Below, piece after piece: positions 9,466-17,600 of a stretch of DNA of 64,000 bases. A program made the position numbers and the translations under genes. This DNA is from Arsenicicoccus piscis (GTDB lineage Bacteria; Actinomycetota; Actinomycetes; Actinomycetales; Dermatophilaceae). A model generated the notes under the pieces. The model saw only the letters and a program-made list of their open reading frames with translations, was not told the origin of the DNA and did not search any database. How positions within the stretch are numbered: position 1 is the first letter of the stretch; the number at the start of each line of letters is the position of its first letter. The DNA lies in contig NZ_JAKZHV010000004.1 in NCBI RefSeq assembly GCF_022568835.1, positions 124,001 through 188,000 on the forward strand. The letters run 5' to 3'.

Positions 9466-10641
9466 TCAGACCTGCTGGGTGACGCGGGTGGCGAGCTCGC
9501 GCCGGAACTTGGTGAACGGACGCACGCAGTTGACGCCGAGTGCTCCGATGGCGACGTCGCCCTCCCAGTAGACCGCGAGGTAGCTGTCGTCGTCCGGTGA
9601 GCCGACCTCGAAGGAGATCCGGTCGGCGTTGGAGGAGGCGCCGGTGAACTGCAGGCGGGAGTCGTACTGGTCGGACCAGAAGTACGGCGGCGCAACGGGT
9701 TTGACGGTCGCTCCGGTGCCGAGCAGGTTGGCGACGGCCACCGCCGGGCGGTCCAGCGCGCCGGTCCAGTGCTCGATGCGGCGCGGCTGGCCGTAGGCGG
9801 GATCGAGCCAGGCGGCGCAGTCGCCGACGGCGGCGACGTGCGGGATGCCCGTGCCGCCGACCGCGTCGCACACCACGCCGTTGGCGAGGTCGAGGTCGGT
9901 GTCGCGCAGCCACTCGACGTTGGGGGTGGCGCCGACGCCGGCGACGACCACGTCGGCCTCGAGGACGGTGCTGTCGGCGAGCTCGACACCGGTCACCCGG
10001 TCCACCCCCTCGACGTGGTCGATGGTGACGCCGGTGCGCAGGTCGACCCCGTGCGCCTCGTGCAGCCGCCCGATGACCTCGCCCATCGTGACGCCGAGCG
10101 GGCCGGCCAGGGGAGTGGGGGCGACCTCGAGGACGGTGACGTCGAGCCCGAGCTTCTTTGCGGTGGAGGCGATCTCGGCGCCGATGAAGCCGGCGCCGAC
10201 GACCACGAGACGCTTGCCGGGGAGCAGGTCGGCGCGCAGCCCCTGGGCGTCCTCGAGCGTGCGCAGGATGTGGACGCCGGGGAGCTGGCTGCCGGAGAGG
10301 TTGAGCCACCGGGCCCGGGCGCCGGTGGCGACGACGACGTCGTCGGCCACGATCTGCCGGCCGCCGGCGATCAGGACCGAGCGGGTGGACGGGTCGAGCT
10401 GGAGCGCGCGCTGACCGAGCACCCACTCGACGTCCAGGTCCTCGTCCGGAGCCTCCAGCGCGAGGTCGGCCTCGGACATGGAGCCGTCCAGGAACTGCTT
10501 GGACAGCGGCGGCCGGTCGTAGGGGCGGTGCTCCTCGTCGCCGATGACGATGACCCGGCCGTCGAACCCCTGGGCGCGGGCGGCCCGGGCCGTGGAGAGC
10601 CCGGCGAGAGACGCCCCGACGACGACCAGGGTGCGCTTCAT
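9466..10641 (-). CDS. FAD-dependent ferredoxin reductase of the Rieske oxygenase system
   Basis: This 391-residue flavoprotein of the BphA4/rhodocoxin reductase type passes electrons from NAD(P)H to the small Rieske ferredoxin. It has an FAD fold at the N-terminus (LVVVGASLAGLSTARAA), the family motif RPYDRPPLSK, an NAD(P) fold (RLVVVGAGFIGAEIAS) and a C-terminal FAD-contact motif VAAVGDCAAW. Its ATG overlaps the TGA of the ferredoxin gene. Well-known betaine demethylases (GbcAB) use one fused flavin/iron-sulfur reductase. Here the electron chain is split into reductase plus ferredoxin, as in biphenyl dioxygenases. Confidence 0.88.
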   Translation of the reverse strand: MKRTLVVVGASLAGLSTARAARAQGFDGRVIVIGDEEHRPYDRPPLSKQFLDGSMSEADLALEAPDEDLDVEWVLGQRALQLDPSTRSVLIAGGRQIVADDVVVATGARARWLNLSGSQLPGVHILRTLEDAQGLRADLLPGKRLVVVGAGFIGAEIASTAKKLGLDVTVLEVAPTPLAGPLGVTMGEVIGRLHEAHGVDLRTGVTIDHVEGVDRVTGVELADSTVLEADVVVAGVGATPNVEWLRDTDLDLANGVVCDAVGGTGIPHVAAVGDCAAWLDPAYGQPRRIEHWTGALDRPAVAVANLLGTGATVKPVAPPYFWSDQYDSRLQFTGASSNADRISFEVGSPDDDSYLAVYWEGDVAIGALGVNCVRPFTKFRRELATRVTQQV

Positions 10642-10994
10642 GCGCTGGCCCCGTAGCTGACCCCCGGGGGCAGGTTCGGCGTCTCGTCGGACAGCTCGAC
10701 GTAGATCGTGCCGTCCTGCACGGTGACCGCGTGCGCCCGGACGCCGACCTTGGCGGGCGGCTGGTCCACGCCGCCGGTGCGCAGGTCGAAGGTGCTTGCG
10801 TGCAAAGGACATTCGACGCGACAGTCCTCAACCCAGCCGTCGGCGAGCGACGCGTCCTGATGGGTGCACGTGTCGTCCAGCGCGTAGACGGCGCCGTCCT
10901 CGGTGTGGAACACGGCGATGGGCGGGTGCGGGGGCACGAGGACCCGCTTGGCCTCGCCTGCCGGCAGGTCGGCGAGCGGGCAGATCTCGATCAT
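10638..10994 (-). CDS. Rieske [2Fe-2S] ferredoxin
   Basis: This 118-residue soluble electron carrier has Cys43 and His45 in DTCTHQDASLADG and Cys62 and His65 in ECPLHASTFDLRTG, the complete Rieske cluster set. Length and motif spacing match the BphF/BedB ferredoxins that link a flavoprotein reductase to a terminal oxygenase. The ATG at 10994 follows AGGAG at a good distance. The gene lies between the DAO-type oxidase (92 nt upstream) and the reductase (4-nt overlap), in the same leftward operon. Confidence 0.9.
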   Translation of the reverse strand: MIEICPLADLPAGEAKRVLVPPHPPIAVFHTEDGAVYALDDTCTHQDASLADGWVEDCRVECPLHASTFDLRTGGVDQPPAKVGVRAHAVTVQDGTIYVELSDETPNLPPGVSYGASA

Positions 10995-11085
10995 CGCGAC
11001 TCCTGGTGCTGCGTTCTGGGTGCTGCGGGGTGGGGTGCTGTTGGTGGTGCTGATGCTCTTGCCGTTGGTGATGGTGCGGACCGGA

Positions 11086-12405
11086 CTAGGCGAAGATGCC
11101 CGCCCCACCGGCGTCAGGGTCTACCTCGCGCAGGCGGCTGTACTCGGACAGGTCGAGCTCGACGCCGGTGCGGGGGAGGGTGAGGGGCGCGGGCTCCGTG
11201 TCGTGGTCGTGCCCGGCCTCGCAGTGGTCGATGACGGCGCGCAGGATCTGGCCGACGACGGGGGCGTTCTTGAACTGGTTGCCGCTCGTGCCGATCGCGA
11301 CGTAGAACCCGGGCAGGCTCGTCTTGTCGTAGATCGGGACCCAGTCGCTGGACACGTCGTAGATGCCGACGACACCGGAGGGCGTGTTGGGGATCTGCAG
11401 CTCGGGGATGCGGCGGGCGAGCCGGTAGGACTGCGCCTCGTAGACCGCCTGGGTCGCGGTCGGCGTGTAGACGTCCGGGTTGTCGAGCCACTCCAGCTCG
11501 TCGCAGGCCGGCTCGGCGCCGCCGTTGAGGATGCCGCCGCCGGGCTCGCCGCGGAAGTAGGTGCCGAGGTCGGTGTCGGCCATGAACGGACCCGGGGTGC
11601 CGTCGGCGCGGCCGTAGCCCTCGGGGGCGCGGAAGTGGTGCACCTCGACCCGCATCGGCCGGGTCGTCACGGCGAAGTCGTCGAGCACACCGGCGAGCTC
11701 GTTGATCTGGCCGGAGTGGGGGCCGGCGGCGTTGACGACGACGTCGGCCTCGATGACCGTGCCGTCCTCGAGGCGCACGCCACTGACGCGCTGCTCGTCG
11801 CCCTCGCCGGTGCGCAGGATCTCGGCGACGCCGGCGCGGAAGCGGAAGGTCGCTCCCTTGCGCCGGGCGGCCGCCATCAGGTTGTGCGCCGCGAACTGCG
11901 GGTCGTCCATGAAGCCGGCATCCGGCATGTAGGTGCAGGTGAGCGGCTGGTCGGAGTCGTCCCAGAAGGCGTCCTCGGTGACCGGCTTCGGCGGGTAGTA
12001 GCTGGTGAAGTCCATTGCGGGGAAACGCTCTTCGAGCTCTGCCTTGGTCAGCACCTCGTGCGGCACACCGACCTTGTCGAAGCGGACGCTCACCGGCTCG
12101 CGGGTGCTGCCCGGGAGGTCTACGGAGAGACCGCCGACCTGGATGAAGCTCGCGAGCTGCCCGTCGTCCGTGCCCTCGAGGTAGCTCTCCCAGTCGGCCC
12201 ACAGCAGCTTGGCCTCCCAGGAGACCGCGACGCTCGTGATCGTCGAGTAGTTGAACCGGATGCACGCCGAGGACGCGCTGGTCGACCCCGATCCGGGACC
12301 GGGGCCCTTGTCGACGACCGTGACGTCATAGCCAGCCTTGGCCAGCTCGTAGGCGACGTCACTGCCGATGATGCCGGCACCGATGACGACTGCAGTCGAG
12401 GACAA
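11086..12405 (-). CDS. DAO-family FAD oxidoreductase, probable sarcosine/dimethylglycine oxidase or dehydrogenase
   Basis: This 439-residue flavoenzyme is the first gene of the leftward betaine operon. The FAD fold TAVVIGAGIIGSDVAYELAK starts at residue 4 and is followed by GSGSTSASSACIRFNYST, which resembles sarcosine oxidase-type enzymes. A C-terminal GTSGNQFKNAPVVG closes the FAD domain. The start is taken as TTG 12405 because GGAGG precedes it by 5 nt; ATG 12468 would add 21 residues unlike the family and lies within the operator palindrome. It likely removes a methyl group from a dimethylglycine or sarcosine intermediate. It differs from the 3344 enzyme in lacking a folate domain, so the two may act on different intermediates. 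Confidence 0.8.
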   Translation of the reverse strand: MSSTAVVIGAGIIGSDVAYELAKAGYDVTVVDKGPGPGSGSTSASSACIRFNYSTITSVAVSWEAKLLWADWESYLEGTDDGQLASFIQVGGLSVDLPGSTREPVSVRFDKVGVPHEVLTKAELEERFPAMDFTSYYPPKPVTEDAFWDDSDQPLTCTYMPDAGFMDDPQFAAHNLMAAARRKGATFRFRAGVAEILRTGEGDEQRVSGVRLEDGTVIEADVVVNAAGPHSGQINELAGVLDDFAVTTRPMRVEVHHFRAPEGYGRADGTPGPFMADTDLGTYFRGEPGGGILNGGAEPACDELEWLDNPDVYTPTATQAVYEAQSYRLARRIPELQIPNTPSGVVGIYDVSSDWVPIYDKTSLPGFYVAIGTSGNQFKNAPVVGQILRAVIDHCEAGHDHDTEPAPLTLPRTGVELDLSEYSRLREVDPDAGGAGIFA

Positions 12406-12463
12406 GGGAGCCTCCGAAGACGTAGAACGTGGTGAGAGCGATGGTGACAGATGTTGAGCATGT

Positions 12464-12478
12464 CGCAACAGTGTTGCG
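12464..12478. promoter_or_regulatory. Candidate operator palindrome between the betaine operon and the GNAT gene
   Basis: CGCAACAGTGTTGCG is a perfect 7+1+7 inverted repeat. On the minus strand it continues as ACTGTTGCGACAT, nearly the same as the direct repeats before the 3344 gene. It lies 58 nt upstream of the TTG start of the leftward operon. The match across two functionally linked transcription units is the main reason to regard it as a binding site. Confidence 0.5.
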
Positions 12479-12515
12479 TCAGTGTTTTCTCAGATGACGG
12501 TCGCGTTGCGATCCG

Positions 12516-12521
12516 TAGACT
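12516..12521 (+). promoter_or_regulatory. -10 box of a leaderless GNAT transcript
   Basis: TAGACT lies 7 nt before the ATG of the acetyltransferase gene, with no Shine-Dalgarno sequence between. The spacing fits transcription starting at the start codon itself. Confidence 0.5.
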
Positions 12522-12528
12522 CCCTGGC

Positions 12529-13035
12529 ATGCCCACCGTCACCCTCGCCCCGGTCGACGACGCGGTCCTCGCGGACCTCACCCGCGTGGCCGTCGCGGAC
12601 GCCGCGGCCGACGAGGTGACACCACCGCTGACCAGCGACGGGCAGTGGTCGGCCGAGCGGGTTGCGTGGTTCGAGGGCTACCACCGCGCCTGTCGAGCGG
12701 GCCTGCCCGGGTCGCGCCGGGAGGCCGTGTGGGCGGTGCTGGTGGACGGCTCGCCGCAGGGCGCGGCCCGCCTCCAGCTGACCGACGCAGCTGGTGTGCT
12801 CGAGGTCGGCATCTGGTTGACGCGATCGGCGCGTGGTCGCGGGGTCTCGGTGGCGGCTCTGGGGCTCCTGCTCGACGAGGCAGAGGCCCTCGGCGCGGAC
12901 GCCGTCGTCGCGGACACGGCCGTCACGAACGTCCCCGCGCAGGCCGCGCTGCGTCGGCTCGGCTTCACGCTGGACGCTGCCGAGGTTGAGGGCCGGGTCC
13001 GCGCGCGGGTCGACGTCGTGGCGGTGCGCGGGTAG
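12529..13035 (+). CDS. GNAT-family N-acetyltransferase
   Basis: This 168-residue protein has the GNAT core. The EVGIWLTRSARGRGVSVAAL segment (about residues 88-108) contains the R-x-x-G-x-G/A acetyl-CoA loop, and NVPAQAALRRLGF is the typical C-terminal motif. The overall form resembles the RimJ/RimL group, but no substrate can be assigned. The ATG at 12529 is preceded by a TAGACT -10 box at 7 nt, so the message is probably leaderless. It diverges from the betaine operon and shares its intergenic region. Confidence 0.8.
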   Translation: MPTVTLAPVDDAVLADLTRVAVADAAADEVTPPLTSDGQWSAERVAWFEGYHRACRAGLPGSRREAVWAVLVDGSPQGAARLQLTDAAGVLEVGIWLTRSARGRGVSVAALGLLLDEAEALGADAVVADTAVTNVPAQAALRRLGFTLDAAEVEGRVRARVDVVAVRG

Positions 13036-13043
13036 CGGGAGGG

Positions 13044-13208
13044 TCAGAGGTATCGCACCCACAGCAGGATGACGAGACCGAGCGCCATCAAGGCTGCGGC
13101 GTACGTCAGCGTGGCCGGCGGGGACCAGCCGCGTCGCTCGCGCAGGAGGGCCACCGCGGTCGCTGCTGCGAGGCATCCGAAGCCCAGCACGATCCACAGA
13201 TACGCCAT
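13044..13208 (-). CDS. Small two-helix membrane protein of unknown function
   Basis: This 54-residue protein has two hydrophobic stretches (YLWIVLGFGCLAAATAVALL and TLTYAAALMALGLVILLW) joined by the charged loop RERRGWSPP. Nothing identifies its role. ATG 13208 is chosen because upstream in-frame starts would add a non-hydrophobic tail; no clear ribosome-binding site is seen. A second small membrane protein follows on the same strand upstream. Confidence 0.5.
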   Translation of the reverse strand: MAYLWIVLGFGCLAAATAVALLRERRGWSPPATLTYAAALMALGLVILLWVRYL

Positions 13209-13274
13209 GACGCGATCGTGGCACATCCCTGCCCCCTGCGATGGCGCCCCCGACAGAGCGCGCACACCGTTGAG

Positions 13275-13505
13275 TCAGCGTCGTCGACCGGCCCGGTTGG
13301 CCAGGAACACGTTGAGCACAGCGGTGACGATCGCGCCGACGCCGACGAAGAACCACAGCCAACGGAGGGTGGGGTCGGGAACGCTGCGGGCGAACAGGAA
13401 GAGAGCTACCGGTGCCGTCACCGTCGCGCAGATGACGTTGATCCAGTACAGGATCGGAGGGAAGTGGCTCACCACGTCAGGTAACGGCTGAGCGTCCGCC
13501 ATCAT
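13275..13505 (-). CDS. Small two-helix membrane protein of unknown function
   Basis: This 76-residue protein has two predicted membrane segments (ILYWINVICATVTAPVALFL and WLWFFVGVGAIVTAVLNVFL) and a basic C-terminus (NRAGRRR). The two helices and the short spacing to the 13044 gene suggest a related pair, but the sequences are not obviously homologous. The start could be ATG 13505 or ATG 13502. No function is proposed. Confidence 0.5.
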   Translation of the reverse strand: MMADAQPLPDVVSHFPPILYWINVICATVTAPVALFLFARSVPDPTLRWLWFFVGVGAIVTAVLNVFLANRAGRRR

Positions 13506-13643
13506 GCTTCGTTTCGTCGTGATCCGCGACCTGGCCGCCGACCATGCTCCCGCAGGTAGGAGGGCGTGGTCGATCGTGACGGTTGGTCGTAGGCTGCCGA
13601 GGACTGGCAGTTCACGGCGGCCAGGTACCAAGGGAGGTGCGGC

Positions 13644-14126
13644 ATGGTCAGGGTCGTTCGATCTCTTGCGCTGGGAGCGGCGGGGCTCGCGCTGGCGGGC
13701 TGCGGCTCGACCACGGCGGGTGAGGCAGACCAACCCACCACGACCGCAGCCAACGTAACCGCGACGGCGTCGTGTCCGTCGCCGGCGGCCAAGGCCCCCG
13801 TCTCTTCGAGCCAGCTGACGGCCTTGGCGAGCTGTGACCTGACCGGGGCAATGCTGACTGCCGACTCGACGAAGGCCACGGGCGCCGCCGCCGGTGCCAC
13901 CATCCCGCGCATCGGTGAGGCGGTCGAGGGCTCGGGGAGCCAGACCTCGGGACCGGAGGGCGCGGTGCTCTACCTGGCGAACTTCGGACCCCCTACCGGT
14001 GTGGCCGGCACGGTGACGAGCGGGCCGCAGACGAACCGCACCAAGGAGTACTTCGGCGCCCCGAAGGCGATCGAGACGTTGCGAGCGATCGAGCGGTCGC
14101 TGACCCGGACCTCGTCGACCGCATAG
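13644..14126 (+). CDS. Hypothetical lipoprotein
   Basis: This 160-residue secreted protein has a short basic N-terminus, a hydrophobic segment and the lipobox LALAGC, with the acylated Cys at residue 20. The mature part is rich in Thr, Ala and Ser and has no recognised domain. The ATG follows GGGAGG at 13633-13638. Two further cysteines (ATASCPSP and LASCDLTG) could form a disulfide outside the cell. It is followed after 65 nt by the convergent tRNA-Arg gene. Confidence 0.75.
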   Translation: MVRVVRSLALGAAGLALAGCGSTTAGEADQPTTTAANVTATASCPSPAAKAPVSSSQLTALASCDLTGAMLTADSTKATGAAAGATIPRIGEAVEGSGSQTSGPEGAVLYLANFGPPTGVAGTVTSGPQTNRTKEYFGAPKAIETLRAIERSLTRTSSTA

Positions 14127-14191
14127 ACCTGTAGACCGCTACCGACAGGGCAGGACGGAGCCCGGCAGGGGGTTGTGGCCTGTGAGACGTG

Positions 14192-14267
14192 TGGTGCCCC
14201 CGGCAGGATTCGAACCTGCGACACCCGCTTTAGGAGAGCGGTGCTCTATCCCCTGAGCTACGAGGGC
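14192..14267 (-). tRNA. tRNA-Arg (anticodon CCT)
   Basis: The minus strand folds as a complete cloverleaf: acceptor GCCCTCG/CGGGGGC, D-arm GCTC/GAGC, anticodon stem CCGCT/AGCGG with loop CTCCTAA giving anticodon CCT, and T-arm GCAGG-TTCGAAT-CCTGC. The discriminator is A and CCA is encoded in the genome. It reads AGG, a rare codon in this GC-rich sequence. Confidence 0.96.
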
Positions 14268-14604
14268 GCGGCGCGTCCGCGCCAGCCGTCATTGTGTCAC
14301 GGGCGGGCGCGAGCCTTCGTCACGGACTGCGATCGAGTTCTCAAACAGGTGACCACCAGTAAGGTTGCGTCACGCGCATCAGCGGGGCCACGCCACGGGT
14401 GGGTGAGGGTGCGTGGTCGGCTTGACCCGTACGCGGAAGTAGCACAGTATTCAACTAGCGGCGCGCATCATCCCCTCCCCCTGCATGATGCGCGCCGCCT
14501 CACTGTCTGCGCCCCCTGCCCGTTGCAGGTCGGCACCAGGTTATGAGGTCGGGTTGCGGCGGATGGTTGCGGTGCGTGACCGGCCCGACCGATAGCCTGA
14601 CCCC
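14268..14604. other. Intergenic region with a promoter-like pair and a strong hairpin
   Basis: No credible protein gene is visible in these 337 bases. The right part holds TTGACC (14422-14427), a 17-nt gap and CAGTAT (14445-14450). A hairpin with a perfect 13-bp stem (14459-14471 with 14485-14497, loop 13 nt) follows immediately. A transcript from that promoter would begin almost at the hairpin base. It could be a small RNA, a structured leader of the helicase gene or an attenuator. There is no U-rich run after the stem. Confidence 0.4.
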
Positions 14605-17600
14605 GTGACGCAGGAAGCCCCACCCACCTCGGCAGCAGCCGCGGCCGAGCCGACCCGCGACGAGCGCACCGCGACGGCGGTGGCCCGCTGGCGGCGCGAC
14701 CTGGTGGACCTGGGTGGCCCCAACAACCTGCTGTGGTTCTCCGACCTTCCCTCGGGCACGCTCGAGCTCACCCACGCCCACCCGGGCGGCATCGCCATGC
14801 TGCTCAGCGGACGCCCGGTCGTGCTCTCCGAGATGGTGCGCGAGCCGCGGGCGCTCGCCGAGGCCGCCCGCCGAGCCCGGGCGATCCGCGACGTCAGCCG
14901 CGAGCTCGCCGAGGAGCGGGGCGTGGGCGCCTGCTTCCTCGTCGCGGGCATCGCCACGTGGCGCACCCCGGGCCGAGCCGGCGGCCGGGTGCCCGCGGCG
15001 CCGGTGCTGCTGCGCGCGGTCGACCTGCGACCGCGCAGCCTCGCCGAGGAGGACTTCGACCTCGACGTATCCCACTCCGTCGAGATCAACCCTGCCCTCG
15101 AGGAGCTGCTCCGGGCCGAGCACGGCATCACCTTCGACGCGGACCAGCTCGCAGCAAAAGCTTACGGCCGCAACGGGTTCGACCCGCGGCCGGTCTACGA
15201 GCAGCTGGCCCGCATCTGCGCCGACGTGCCCGGCTTCACGATCACCCCGCGGCTGCTGGTCGGCACGTTCACCTACACGAAGGTCCCGCTCGTCAGTGAC
15301 CTCCTCGGTCCCGTAGCCCCTTTCGCCGCAAGTGATCTCGTGGCCGCGGCGGCTGGCGACGAGGGCGCCCGAGCGGCGGTGCGCCGCGAGCTGCCCGACG
15401 TGATCGCCGACGCCGACCTCGCGCGGGAGCGGCTCGTGCTCGACGCCGACGCGGACCAGGCACGGGTGGTCGCCGCAGCTCGTGCGGGCGTGAGCCTCGT
15501 CGTGGACGCGCCGCCCGGGACGGGCAAGACGCAGACCATCGCCAACACGGCTGCGGCCCTCGCGGTGGACGGCAAGCGGGTGCTCGTCCTCTCCGAGAAG
15601 CGTTCTGCCCTGGACGATCTCGTCACGCGGTTGGGTCTGGTCGGCCTCGACCGCCTGGTCCTCGACGCCGGGGACGCGGTCCGGGACCGAGCCCATCTCG
15701 CGGCTGACGTGCTGGCGGTGATCGACAGCCCGACCAAGTACCCAGCGCCCGACCCCACCCAGACCATCGCCGACCTGCAGGCCAGTCGCAGCGCGCTCGC
15801 CGCGGCCCACGAGGCCATGCACGCCGACCGGCGACCCTGGGGGGTCACGGCCTACGAGGTGGCGAGCGCGCTGACCTCGCTGAGCGAGCGGCGTCCCACC
15901 CCGACCTCGCACGTGCGCGTCGCGCCCCCGGTCCTCGACGGGCTGGATCGTGCGACCGTGGCGCGCTGCGCGGCGGCGCTCACGACGGCGGCCGAGCGTC
16001 ACGCCTGGTCCGAGGACGTCGCCGCCGACCCGTGGTTCGGCGCCCGGGTGGTCACCGAGGAGGACGCACGGGAGAGCCACGAGCTGCTCGACCGGTTGGC
16101 CTCGCCCGAGGGCGTGGAGCGGGTCGAGACGGTGATGCGCGCGCTCGCCTCCGACGCGAATCTGCCTGCGGCACAGACACCTGAGGGCTGGGGCGCGATC
16201 CTCGACCTCACCACCGACGTGCGTGACACCCTCGACGTCTTCACGCCCGCGGTCTACTCGGCCCCCCTGACCGAGATGCTCGAGGCGACCTCGGGGGACT
16301 ACCGTGCGGCGCACGGGTCGACCCTCGGGGTGCTGGCTCGCTCGCAGCGCCGGCGTGCGGTCCGCGACCTGTTGCGCCCGGGCCGTCAGCCGGAGGACCT
16401 GCACGAGGCGCTCGCCTCGGCGGCCCGCACGGCACAGGCCTGGCGCGACGCGGCGCAGGCCGACACCACCCCGCGGCTGCCGAAGGGCATCGACGAGGCC
16501 CGGGTGCTCGTCGAGGCCGTGGCGGGCGACCTGCGCCGCCTGGGCGAGCGCCTGCGCGGCACCGCCGACGGCGGTGATCTGATGCGAGCTCCGTTGCCGG
16601 AGCTACGTGCTCGGCTCCACAAGCTGGTCCTGCGGGCCGACCGCCTCGACGTGCTGCCTGGCGTGACCTCCCTGCTGGACGAGGTCCGCGCTGCCGGCCT
16701 CGGTGAGCTCATCGGTGACCTGGCCGCGCGGGAGGTGCCCGCGTCGGCGGTGCAGGACGAGGTCGACTTCGTCTGGTGGGCCTCGCTGGGTGATCACCTG
16801 GACGCGTCCGACCCCGTCCTCGGCGCGCACGACGGTGACGCGCTGCGCTCGACGCTGGGGGACTATGGCAGCCTCGACCGGCACCTCCAGCAGCTCACCG
16901 CTCGACGAGTCCTGGCCGCCACCAACACCGCGCTGCGCAACGCGACGTCGCTGCACCCCGAGCAGGTCGACGTCATCCGTGCGGAAGCCGCTCGGACACA
17001 AGGGCGCCCGCGGATCGCCGACGTGCTGACCGGTGCGGCCGACGTGGCCCTCGCAGCCAAGCCGATCTGGATGATGAGCCCACTCGTGGTGCCCTCGTTG
17101 GTGCCACGCGACACGAGGTTCGACGTCGTGCTCGTCGACGAGGCGTCGATGCTCGGTCTGCCGCAGCTCGTCCCGGCACTCCTGCGGACTGGTCAGGTCG
17201 TCGTCTTCGGCGACGCCCACCAGCTGCGTCCGACCGGGTTCTCGACCACGCCCGCTGCCGAGGCCGAGCTGCTCGACGACCCGGTCGTCACCCGGCGACC
17301 GATGGCTCCGGTGCTCGATACCTTCGCGGAATTCCTTGCGGTGCAACCGCTCTCGTGGCACTACCGGTCCTACAACGAGCGACTCGTAGACCTCGTGGAC
17401 CGGGAGGTCTACGAGGGTCGGTTGCGCACGTTCCCCGGCACGGCGCGGCGGGCACCCGTCCAGCTTGAGGTCGTGCGACCGGACCTCGAGCAGCTGTCCT
17501 ACGACGAGCCGGTCGTGACCACCCAGGGTGAGGTGGACCGCGTGGTGCGTCTTGCGGTGACCCATGCCCGCACGAACCCGCACGAGGCGCTCGGCGTCGT

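Noticed and set aside
12405..12468. ATG 12468 as start of the DAO-type gene
   Set aside because: It lies in the operator palindrome, would add 21 unrelated residues, and the TTG at 12405 has a well-spaced GGAGG.
14192..14267. tRNA-Arg as the attachment site of an integrated element carrying the helicase
   Set aside because: The helicase lies at the 5' side of the tRNA, no partial tRNA copy or integrase is visible, and base composition does not change.
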